Shown here: in pieces, positions 17,427-24,705 of the stretch
How the letters are laid out: every line of letters starts with the position of its first letter
Position numbering within the stretch: the stretch's first letter is position 1
Source: SB11 sp037968475
GTDB lineage: Bacteria > Bacteroidota > Bacteroidia > UBA8524
Direction of reading: 5' to 3'
NCBI GenBank assembly: GCA_037968475.1
Contig: JBBKVO010000044.1
Span: forward strand, 168,764 to 232,763
DNA length: 64,000 nucleotides
Notes under the pieces: model-generated
Told to the model about the DNA's origin: nothing
What the model saw: the letters and a program-made list of their open reading frames with translations, nothing else
Databases searched by the model: none
Position numbers and translations under genes: made by a program

Positions 17427-17816
17427 ATGGCAACAAATAAGAAAACAAACAAGAAAAGGGTTGTAAGTGTAGAGTCTCAGGGACAAGCGCACATACAAGC
17501 TACCTTTAACAATATCATAATATCACTAACTAACCCTAGCGGTCAGGTAGTGTCTTGGTCATCTGCCGGTAAAATGGGTTTCAAAGGGTCAAAGAAAAAT
17601 ACCCCTTACGCTGCCCAAACAGCCGCTCAAGATTGTGGCAAAGTTGCTTACGATTTGGGTATGCGCAAAGTAGAGGTATTTGTTAAAGGGCCTGGTTCAG
17701 GACGTGAATCAGCTATACGTACCTTGCAAACTGCAGGCTTAGAAGTAGTATCTATACAAGATATTACCCCTATTCCTCATAACGGTTGCCGTCCACCAAA
17801 ACGCAGGCGCATATAA
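17427..17816 (+). CDS. rpsK: 30S ribosomal protein S11
   Basis: S11 forms part of the platform near the Shine-Dalgarno cleft. The 129 residues include AHIQATFNNIIISLTNPSGQ, MGFKGSKKNTPYAAQTAA and GPGSGRESAIRTLQTAGL, ending DITPIPHNGCRPPKRRRI. All motifs and the length are canonical. Confidence 0.98.
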   Translation: MATNKKTNKKRVVSVESQGQAHIQATFNNIIISLTNPSGQVVSWSSAGKMGFKGSKKNTPYAAQTAAQDCGKVAYDLGMRKVEVFVKGPGSGRESAIRTLQTAGLEVVSIQDITPIPHNGCRPPKRRRI

Positions 17817-17849
17817 TTTTATTAACCTACTGAATAATTATCCATATAA

Positions 17850-18458
17850 ATGGCAAGATATACAGGACCAAAGAGTAAGATAGCGAGAAGGTTTGGAGAA
17901 GCAATTTTCGGACCCGATAAGGTGTTGGATAAACGCAACCACCCACCGGGACAACACGGAAATGCTCGCCGCAGACCTAAAAAATCTGAATACGCTATCC
18001 AGCTGAACGAAAAACAAAAAGCAAAATATACATACGGTGTTTTAGAGCGCCAGTTTCGTGGTGTTTTTCATAAAGCAAACGTTAAAGATGGTATAACAGG
18101 TGAAAACTTGTTGAAATTTTTGGAATCACGCTTAGATAATACCGTATTCCGTTTAGGCATAGCACGCAATCGTAGTGCTGCTCGTCAATTGGTTGGTCAT
18201 AAACATATTACTGTAAACGGTAGTATTGTTAATATACCTTCATACCAATTGAAACCAGGTGATGTAATTAGTGTTCGTGAGAAATCAAAAACTCTTGAAT
18301 CAATTACTGAATCATTAGCTGGTGGGCGTGCACGCAGGTTTAACTGGTTGGATTGGGATGAAAAAAGCATGGAAGGTAAATTTATGGCTTATCCTGAGCG
18401 CGACCAAATACCTGAAAATATTAAAGAGCAGCTAATTGTAGAGCTTTACTCTAAGTAA
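17850..18458 (+). CDS. rpsD: 30S ribosomal protein S4 (zinc-free)
   Basis: S4 is a primary 16S-binding protein involved in fidelity, and in some bacteria it autoregulates the alpha operon. The 202-residue protein has an N-terminal domain without the zinc cysteines (MARYTGPKSKIARRFGEAIF) and an S4 RNA-binding domain with SRLDNTVFRLGIARNRSAAR and HITVNGSIVNIPSYQLKPGD. The gap to rpoA is 22 nt. Confidence 0.98.
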   Translation: MARYTGPKSKIARRFGEAIFGPDKVLDKRNHPPGQHGNARRRPKKSEYAIQLNEKQKAKYTYGVLERQFRGVFHKANVKDGITGENLLKFLESRLDNTVFRLGIARNRSAARQLVGHKHITVNGSIVNIPSYQLKPGDVISVREKSKTLESITESLAGGRARRFNWLDWDEKSMEGKFMAYPERDQIPENIKEQLIVELYSK

Positions 18459-18480
18459 TCATTTAACCCATATTAGCCCA

Positions 18481-19473
18481 ATGGCAATACTTGCTTTTCA
18501 AAAACCCGATAAAGTTATAATGCATAAAGAAACTGACTTCTTTGGTCAGTTTGAATTCCGTCCCCTTGAAAAAGGGTATGGAGTCACCATAGGTAATGCC
18601 TTGCGTAGGATATTATTATCTTCGCTTGAAGGTTATGCCATTACATCAATAAAAATACCTGGTGTTGATCATGAATTTTCAAGCATCAAAGGTGTTGTTG
18701 AAGATGTAACCGAAATAGTGCTTAACCTTAAGCAAGTGAGGTTTAAAAAAGTATCAGATGCGGGTGATAGCGAAAAAATATTTATATCAATCAAAGGTAA
18801 AGAACAATTTACTGCTGGTGATATAAGCCGTTATACTAACGCATTTGAAATACTAAATCCTGATTTGGTAATATGCAATATGGAGCCTTTTGTAAACCTT
18901 GAGGTTGAACTTACGGTAAACAAAGGCAGGGGATATGTACCCGCTGAAGAAAACAAACCAAAAGAACACGTTATTGGTTTAGTGCCTATCGATTCTATCT
19001 ACACTCCTATAAAAAATGTAAAATTTGATGTAGAAGAGTTTAGGGTTGAGCAAAAAACCGATTACGAGAAACTTTTGATTGAAATTCAGACTGATGGTAG
19101 CATCCGCCCTGAAGAAGCATTGAAAGAAGCGGCTAAAATTTTGATACAGCACTTTATGCTATTCTCTGATGAGAATATCACCATAGATAGCCAAGTTAAA
19201 GCTGCCCCTGTTGAGGTAGACGAAAACTTGCTACATATGCGTAAGATGCTTAAAACACCTTTAGCTGATCTTGACCTTTCAGTACGTGCTTATAACTGTT
19301 TGAAAGCAGCTGAAATTAAAACCCTTGGTGATTTGGTAAGCTATGATATAGCTGACCTATTAAAATTCCGTAACTTTGGTAAAAAATCACTTACTGAGTT
19401 AGAAGAATTGGTAAGGGAAAAAGGCCTAACCTTCGGTATGGATGTGGCCAAGTATAAACTAAACGAAGAATAG
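18481..19473 (+). CDS. rpoA: RNA polymerase alpha subunit
   Basis: The dimerising scaffold of RNA polymerase. The 330-residue protein has the N-terminal domain with PLEKGYGVTIGNALRRILLS and the C-terminal domain (from about residue 250) with helix-hairpin-helix features: LDLSVRAYNCLKAAEIKTLG and KFRNFGKKSLTELEELV. The acidic linker lies at about residues 225-250. It is followed by rplQ after 15 nt. Confidence 0.98.
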   Translation: MAILAFQKPDKVIMHKETDFFGQFEFRPLEKGYGVTIGNALRRILLSSLEGYAITSIKIPGVDHEFSSIKGVVEDVTEIVLNLKQVRFKKVSDAGDSEKIFISIKGKEQFTAGDISRYTNAFEILNPDLVICNMEPFVNLEVELTVNKGRGYVPAEENKPKEHVIGLVPIDSIYTPIKNVKFDVEEFRVEQKTDYEKLLIEIQTDGSIRPEEALKEAAKILIQHFMLFSDENITIDSQVKAAPVEVDENLLHMRKMLKTPLADLDLSVRAYNCLKAAEIKTLGDLVSYDIADLLKFRNFGKKSLTELEELVREKGLTFGMDVAKYKLNEE

Positions 19474-19488
19474 TAGAAAAATACAGTC

Positions 19489-20052
19489 ATGAGACACGGA
19501 AAGAAAAATAATCACTTAGGGCGTACAAAAGAGCACCGCCAAGCTATGCTTAGCAATATGTCAAGCTCATTGATAATACACAAACGTATTAGCACTACTT
19601 TGGCTAAAGCTAAAGCCCTAAGAGTATATGTTGAGCCATTGATAACCAAATCAAAAGATAATACTACACACTCACGTCGTATTGTATTTAGCTACCTGCA
19701 AGATAAGCACGCAGTTAAAGAATTGTTTGGTGATGTGGCTGGCAAAGTGGCCGACCGTCCAGGTGGGTACACCCGCATATTTAAAACAGGCAATCGTTTA
19801 GGTGATAATGCTGAAACTGCAATAATTGAATTGGTTGACTACAACGAATTGATGTTGGAAGCCAAAGCAGATAAAGCAGGAAAATCTAAAACCCGTCGTA
19901 GCCGTCGTGGTTCAGGTGCAGCCAAAACCGAAACTACTGCAAAAGCTGAAACTAAAACTGCAAAAGTTGTAGAAGAAGCTCCTGCTGCTGTTGTTGAAGA
20001 AACACCTGTTGCTGAAACTCCTTCAAACGAAGAAGAAACTACTAAAGAGTAA
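19489..20052 (+). CDS. rplQ: 50S ribosomal protein L17 with acidic C-terminal extension
   Basis: L17 lies near the tunnel exit. The core (residues 1-125) has MRHGKKNNHLGRTKEHRQAM, RISTTLAKAKALR and RPGGYTRIFKTGNRLGDNAE. A further 60 residues form a low-complexity tail, first basic (KSKTRRSRRGSG) and then rich in Ala, Thr, Glu and Val, giving 187 residues against about 120 in enterobacteria. Such tails are common in this phylum. It is the last gene of the cluster, and a strong terminator follows 26 nt downstream. Confidence 0.97.
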   Translation: MRHGKKNNHLGRTKEHRQAMLSNMSSSLIIHKRISTTLAKAKALRVYVEPLITKSKDNTTHSRRIVFSYLQDKHAVKELFGDVAGKVADRPGGYTRIFKTGNRLGDNAETAIIELVDYNELMLEAKADKAGKSKTRRSRRGSGAAKTETTAKAETKTAKVVEEAPAAVVEETPVAETPSNEEETTKE

Positions 20053-20077
20053 TCAAAGTATTTACTTTACTATATAA

Positions 20078-20101
20078 GCCCCGCTTTTGCGGGGTTTTTT
20101 G
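20078..20101 (+). terminator. Terminator of the ribosomal protein cluster
   Basis: The 6-bp GC stem CCCCGC/GCGGGG with a TTTT loop is followed by six T. It lies 26 nt after the rplQ stop and closes the 17-kb cluster. Confidence 0.9.
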
Positions 20102-20323
20102 TTTTATGGCCTCTTGTTGTTGAACAAAAAGGCCTTTACAGCACAACTTATTCTATAAAGAGTATCAGCAATAGAAATCCCTTTTTTTAGCAGACCCGCT
20201 GGAGCTATTATAGCGTTAGTAAACTTTTGTGAACGTTTTAAATGTCTTTGGCTTTAGTTGCTTGCTTTTTTAATTGTAGTAGCAAAATGCAACAAAATTT
20301 ATAAGGAATAGGAGTAAGAAGTG

Positions 20324-21184
20324 TTATTCTCTTTTTTCCCTCACCAACATTTGTAGTTGGGTTTCAAAAGGTAAGCTGTCGAGGCTTTTCATCATAGTAA
20401 AGCCTACCTTTATTGGAAAGTGAGGGTGTAATAGCTTTTGAGTATTTTTATATGCAAACTCCATTTGTTTACGGGTAAGTTCATCTTTTCTTTCAGGATG
20501 CTCAGTAGCTTCAATGGCACGTTGCCACGTAGTTTTTAAAAACTTTTTCATTTGCCTTTTCACATCATTTTTACAGCCTTTTATCAACAAGCCTTCCAGC
20601 CAATTAATATTTGGGTCAGCGCGAACAAAGTTTTTTACTATCCTATCCGTTTCCCCTGCCGATATGATAAGAAACTCTTTTTGAACTTTTTTATCGTTGT
20701 GGTTTGCAGTTCCGTTAGTTTTAAAATAGTCTAACAAAATAAAGTACAAATCGTGGTTTATATGGGCATTAGTTCCAAGTGCCAGCCATTGTAAATAGCT
20801 GCAATTTTTGCAGTATTGGGTGTCAAGCGCAACTTTCCAAGCATAGGGAAGGCTATCGTTGGTTGTATATGCGCTAAGGGCACGCAAATAGTAGTGAGTG
20901 AAGTTATTTTGTATATAATCTATCAGCATACTATCCGTAAAATGGCCGTTTTGGTTAGCAGTACACACCTCGCCCACCATTGTGTTGTATAAGGTTGCAA
21001 AATAGGTTTGTGGGGTATGCTTTGTTAATCCATACTGTATTACACTATCAATTTGTAGTATAGATATAGAAATTTGAGCGGTATTATTATTTTTTGCACT
21101 ATTGCTTTGAGCCAACATTATATGTGGTAATAGTAGCAATAGGGCACTTATACACGGTTTTTTTAGGATAAAAAAGAGTCTCAT
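20324..21184 (-). CDS. Secreted protein of unknown function
   Basis: A 286-residue protein with a Sec signal peptide (residues 1-25, hydrophobic core ALLLLLPHIMLAQ), so it is exported to the periplasm or beyond. The mature part is mixed alpha-helical, with Cys residues at CKNC, and has no repeat or sorting domain. I do not recognise a family. It is transcribed away from carA, and the 57-nt divergent gap leaves little room for two independent promoters. Confidence 0.6.
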   Translation of the reverse strand: MRLFFILKKPCISALLLLLPHIMLAQSNSAKNNNTAQISISILQIDSVIQYGLTKHTPQTYFATLYNTMVGEVCTANQNGHFTDSMLIDYIQNNFTHYYLRALSAYTTNDSLPYAWKVALDTQYCKNCSYLQWLALGTNAHINHDLYFILLDYFKTNGTANHNDKKVQKEFLIISAGETDRIVKNFVRADPNINWLEGLLIKGCKNDVKRQMKKFLKTTWQRAIEATEHPERKDELTRKQMEFAYKNTQKLLHPHFPIKVGFTMMKSLDSLPFETQLQMLVREKRE

Positions 21185-21295
21185 TTATACTATGTAGATA
21201 ATAATGTAACCCAAAAGGTTGTGTTTGGTTTTACTTTATAGGTGCAATTATGTATTTTCGCACCTCAAAAAACTGCTTTGAGTACTGTAAACAAA

Positions 21296-22375
21296 ATGCC
21301 CTCCATCTTACTTCTTGAAGATGGCACCGTTTTTCATGGAACATCAATTGGTAAAATAGGTACAACCACCGGAGAAATTTGCTTTAATACAGGCATGACC
21401 GGTTACCAAGAAGTTTTTACCGACCCTTCTTATTTTGGACAGATTTTGGTGATGACCAGCGACCACATAGGTAACTATGGGGCTGCCGAAGGCGAAGTAG
21501 AATCTGACGATATAATGATTTCAGGTCTTGTGGTAAAAAACTTTTCCTACAATTTTTCGCGCAAGCAAGCCAAATATTCATTGCACGAGTATTTTACAGA
21601 GCATAACCTAATTGGTATTGCCGATGTTGATACCCGTCAGTTGGTACGTCATATACGCCAAAAGGGCGCTATGAATGCCATTATCTCTTCAGAGATACTA
21701 GATATTGAAGCATTAAAAGTAAAGTTGCTAGAAGTGCCTAATATGGCAGGTTTAGAACTATCCTCAAAAGTAACCACAAAAGAGCCTTTTTATTATGGTG
21801 ATGAAAACGCCAAGTACAAAGTTGCCGTGTTAGATTTAGGGGTAAAGAAAAACATACTTCGTTGTTTGGCTGAGCGCGATTGCTACCTAAAAGTATTTCC
21901 TGCAAAGACTACATATAGCGAAATGGCTGCTTGGAACCCTGATGGGTATATGTTAAGCAACGGCCCCGGCGATCCTGCTGCTATGGATTATGCAATACAA
22001 TCAGTAAAAGAGGTTATAGACAGCAATAAACCTACATTTGGTATATGCCTAGGCAATCAAGTAATGGGTTTGGCTAGTGGACTTAAAACCTTTAAAATGC
22101 ACAATGGACACAGGGGATTAAACCATCCTGTACAAAATTTGAAAACTGGCCTTTCTGAAATTACCAGCCAAAATCATGGTTTTGCCATTGAGGGTATTGA
22201 AGCTGAAAATAGTGCGGTAGAAGTAACCCACGTTCACCTTAACGACAATACTGTGGCAGGTATAAAAATAAAAGGAAAAAATGCTTTTGCGGTGCAATTT
22301 CATCCCGAAAGTAGCCCCGGGCCACACGATAGCCGTTACCTTTTTGACGACTTTATTAAGATGATGGCTAAGTAA
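21296..22375 (+). CDS. carA: Carbamoyl-phosphate synthase small subunit
   Basis: The glutamine amidotransferase subunit that passes ammonia to CarB for arginine and pyrimidine synthesis. With the ATG at 21296 the protein has 359 residues and starts MPSILLLEDGTVFHG, the usual CarA N-terminus; an in-frame GTG at 21242 would add 18 unconserved residues and overlap a promoter-like TATTTTCG (21253-21260). The N-terminal domain has FNTGMTGYQEVFTDPSYFGQ; the class-I amidotransferase domain has the nucleophile motif FGICLGNQVMGLASG and the His/Glu motif QFHPESSPGPHD. Asn follows Leu-Gly at the nucleophile elbow, where enterobacterial CarA has His. carB is not in this window. Confidence 0.95.
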   Translation: MPSILLLEDGTVFHGTSIGKIGTTTGEICFNTGMTGYQEVFTDPSYFGQILVMTSDHIGNYGAAEGEVESDDIMISGLVVKNFSYNFSRKQAKYSLHEYFTEHNLIGIADVDTRQLVRHIRQKGAMNAIISSEILDIEALKVKLLEVPNMAGLELSSKVTTKEPFYYGDENAKYKVAVLDLGVKKNILRCLAERDCYLKVFPAKTTYSEMAAWNPDGYMLSNGPGDPAAMDYAIQSVKEVIDSNKPTFGICLGNQVMGLASGLKTFKMHNGHRGLNHPVQNLKTGLSEITSQNHGFAIEGIEAENSAVEVTHVHLNDNTVAGIKIKGKNAFAVQFHPESSPGPHDSRYLFDDFIKMMAK

Positions 22376-22502
22376 GCTATATGGCAGTTGGCCTTTAGCC
22401 ATTAGCTTTTTTCAAAAAAGAAACTTAAAGACAAGATATAGCTAACAGCCAAAGGCTAATAACCAATGGCATCTTTCATAACAGTTAACCAATTAATCAA
22501 CA

Positions 22503-23792
22503 ATGAGTTTAATAGCCAAAGTTATTGCCCGTCAAATTCTTGATTCGAGAGGCAATCCTACCATCGAGGCCGAAGTTATAACCAATAGCGGTGCTGTTGG
22601 TCGAGCGGCTGTTCCTTCAGGTGCATCAACAGGTATACATGAGGCGGTAGAATTGCGTGACGGGGATAAGAAAGTATACATGGGCAAGGGTGTATTAAAA
22701 GCCATTAAACACGTTAACTACGAGATTAACGATGCTTTACAGGGGATGTACATTTTTGATCAAAATGAGATTGACCGTGTGATGATTGAGTTGGACGGTA
22801 CTGAAAATAAAGGCAAACTAGGTGCAAATGCTATACTTGCTGTATCATTGGCAAGCGCCCGTGCTGCTGCTGAAGAGTGCGGCATGCCGTTATATCGCTA
22901 TGTAGGCGGTGTTAATGCCAATACATTACCTATTCCGTTAATGAATATTCTTAATGGTGGTTCGCATGCAGATAACAGCATAGATTTTCAAGAGTTTATG
23001 ATTGTGCCTGTAAAGGCTGATAGTTTTAGTGAGAGCCTGCGTATGGGTGTTGAGGTTTTTCATCACCTAAAAAACGTATTAAAGAAAAAAGGCTTTAGCA
23101 CAAACGTTGGTGATGAGGGTGGTTTTGCTCCAAATATAAAAAGTAACGAAGAGGCGATAGAAATAGTACTAAAAGCCATTGAAAGTGCAGGCTACAAGCC
23201 AGGCAAAGATATATGGATAGCTATGGATGCTGCCACTAGTGAAATGTATGATGTGAAAACAGGTTTGTACAAATTTCATAAGTCTGATGGGCGCGAGCTT
23301 TCATCAAGCGATATGGTAACTTACTGGAAAGATTGGACTAAAAAATATCCTATAGTTTCTATTGAAGACGGCCTAGCCGAAGACGATTGGAAAGGTTGGA
23401 AAGAACTTACTGAAACTATTGGTGATAAAGTACAATTGGTAGGTGATGATTTGTTTGTTACCAACGTAAAACGTTTAGGTAAAGGGATAAAAGACGGTGT
23501 GGCTAACAGTATTTTGGTGAAAGTGAACCAAATAGGTAGCCTTACTGAAACTATTGATGCTATAAACCTAGCTACACAAAACAGCTATACTAATATAATG
23601 AGCCACCGTAGCGGTGAAACTGAAGATACTACTATTGCCGACCTTGCTGTGGCTATGAATAGCGGGCAAATAAAAACAGGTAGTGCCAGCCGTACGGATA
23701 GGATAGCAAAATACAACCAACTATTACGTATTGAAGAAGAACTAGGAAACCAAGCCCGCTTTTTGGGTATGGATTTTAAATATGTGAAGTAA
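22503..23792 (+). CDS. eno: Enolase
   Basis: Catalyses 2-phosphoglycerate to phosphoenolpyruvate in glycolysis. The 429-residue protein is standard in length and shows ARQILDSRGNPTIEAEV, VPSGASTGIHEAVELRDGD, NVGDEGGFAPN, the metal-binding GDDLFVTN and the catalytic Lys in SILVKVNQIGSLTETI, plus MSHRSGETEDTTIADLAV. A long terminator hairpin follows. The 127-nt gap before it contains an imperfect inverted repeat. Confidence 0.98.
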   Translation: MSLIAKVIARQILDSRGNPTIEAEVITNSGAVGRAAVPSGASTGIHEAVELRDGDKKVYMGKGVLKAIKHVNYEINDALQGMYIFDQNEIDRVMIELDGTENKGKLGANAILAVSLASARAAAEECGMPLYRYVGGVNANTLPIPLMNILNGGSHADNSIDFQEFMIVPVKADSFSESLRMGVEVFHHLKNVLKKKGFSTNVGDEGGFAPNIKSNEEAIEIVLKAIESAGYKPGKDIWIAMDAATSEMYDVKTGLYKFHKSDGRELSSSDMVTYWKDWTKKYPIVSIEDGLAEDDWKGWKELTETIGDKVQLVGDDLFVTNVKRLGKGIKDGVANSILVKVNQIGSLTETIDAINLATQNSYTNIMSHRSGETEDTTIADLAVAMNSGQIKTGSASRTDRIAKYNQLLRIEEELGNQARFLGMDFKYVK

Positions 23793-23840
23793 AAAGTGAT
23801 GCTGGACTTGATTCAGCGTGTTATAATAGAAAATAAAGTA

Positions 23841-23880
23841 AAAACCCCAATCGAGTAGTCGGTTGGGGTTTTTGCTTTTT
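23841..23880 (+). terminator. Terminator of eno
   Basis: A 10-bp stem CCCCAATCGA/TCGGTTGGGG (one G-T pair), extended by AAAA/TTTT, with a GTAG loop and a T-rich tail. Confidence 0.9.
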
Positions 23881-24003
23881 ATGTTTTGTAACAAAATTAA
23901 TTTTGTATACGCGATTATTTGTTTCGTCTTAAAAAAGACTGATTATTTTTATTGCTGCGTAGAAATTTGAATATTAAGACTTTAACTAAATATTAAATAA
24001 AAA

Positions 24004-24519
24004 ATGACAAAAGTAAAATTGTTAATTATTTCAGTGTTACTAGTTTTTGGGGCAAGTTTAATTTCAGGGTGTAGTAAGAGTGAGGAAAGTGCAGACCCTT
24101 TAGCAATTCAGAACAACAACAATAATAATAATCCTGGTGATACTATTACACCACCACCCCCACCACCTCCTCCGCCACCGCCGCCGCCGCCTCCTTCAAC
24201 GGATACAATGGATATGCTCACGTCAAAAACATGGATTGTTGAAAAAGCCAAACCAGGCGGTAATGATTTTCCGGGGCATTCGGCAGAGGGTACAACCCTT
24301 AGATTTAATAAAGATGGAACTTATAAGTGGATTTGTGGGCCAGATTGGATAAGTGAAGATGGTACATGGGAATTTACAGATTCTAAGAAAAAGCTGACTA
24401 GAACGTATAAGGACAATATTAAAACTTATACAATAGTTTGGACTATTAATGAAATCAGTGCCGATAGATTGGTTGTTAGAGAGGTTGTTTGGGGATTTGT
24501 TTTTGAGTTTAGACATTAA
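24004..24519 (+). CDS. Poly-Pro lipoprotein, paralog L1
   Basis: A 171-residue predicted lipoprotein. The signal peptide ends in the lipobox ISGC (Cys at residue 23), followed by SKSEES. A low-complexity linker comes next: seven Asn and then fifteen consecutive Pro codons. The C-terminal 100 residues form a small beta-rich, lipocalin-like domain with KTWIVEKAKPGG, FNKDGTYKW, EDGTWEFTD and a terminal FRH. The same layout recurs in the lipoprotein at 30740-31201, so these are paralogs. The family is not firmly identified; a surface-exposed binding lipoprotein is an inference. It precedes the first large Cys-repeat protein and has its own terminator. Confidence 0.75.
   Translation: MTKVKLLIISVLLVFGASLISGCSKSEESADPLAIQNNNNNNNPGDTITPPPPPPPPPPPPPPPSTDTMDMLTSKTWIVEKAKPGGNDFPGHSAEGTTLRFNKDGTYKWICGPDWISEDGTWEFTDSKKKLTRTYKDNIKTYTIVWTINEISADRLVVREVVWGFVFEFRH
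24151..24195 (+). repeat. CCN simple repeat encoding 15 prolines
   Basis: Fifteen consecutive CCN codons form the poly-Pro linker of the lipoprotein. The tract is prone to length change. A shorter nine-codon version occurs in the paralog at 30854-30880. Confidence 0.9.
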
Positions 24520-24569
24520 AACAGTGCATAAATTTGAAGAATAGATTTGTAAATTATACATAATATATA

Positions 24570-24613
24570 AAAAGAGACACCCTTACAGTTTACTGTAAGG
24601 GTGTCTCTTTTTT
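24570..24613 (+). terminator. Terminator after lipoprotein L1
   Basis: A nearly 20-bp perfect stem (AAAGAGACACCCTTACAG and its complement) with a TTTA loop, ending in a T run. It is unusually long for an intrinsic terminator. Confidence 0.9.
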
Positions 24614-24705
24614 GCATTAGTGTTGATAATGAAAACTTTACCGCTTATGTGTGTTGTTTGTTAACAATTTAGTAATATTGTTTATCAATCTAAATTATTG
24701 CACGT

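Noticed and set aside
21242..21295. GTG start 18 codons upstream for carA
   Set aside because: The extra residues do not look like CarA, and a -7-like TATTTTCG lies within them; the ATG at 21296 gives the standard N-terminus.
24137..24352. Alternative frame through the CCN tract giving a His/Arg-rich peptide
   Set aside because: Product of the simple repeat read out of frame; the lipoprotein frame has a signal peptide, lipobox and paralogs.
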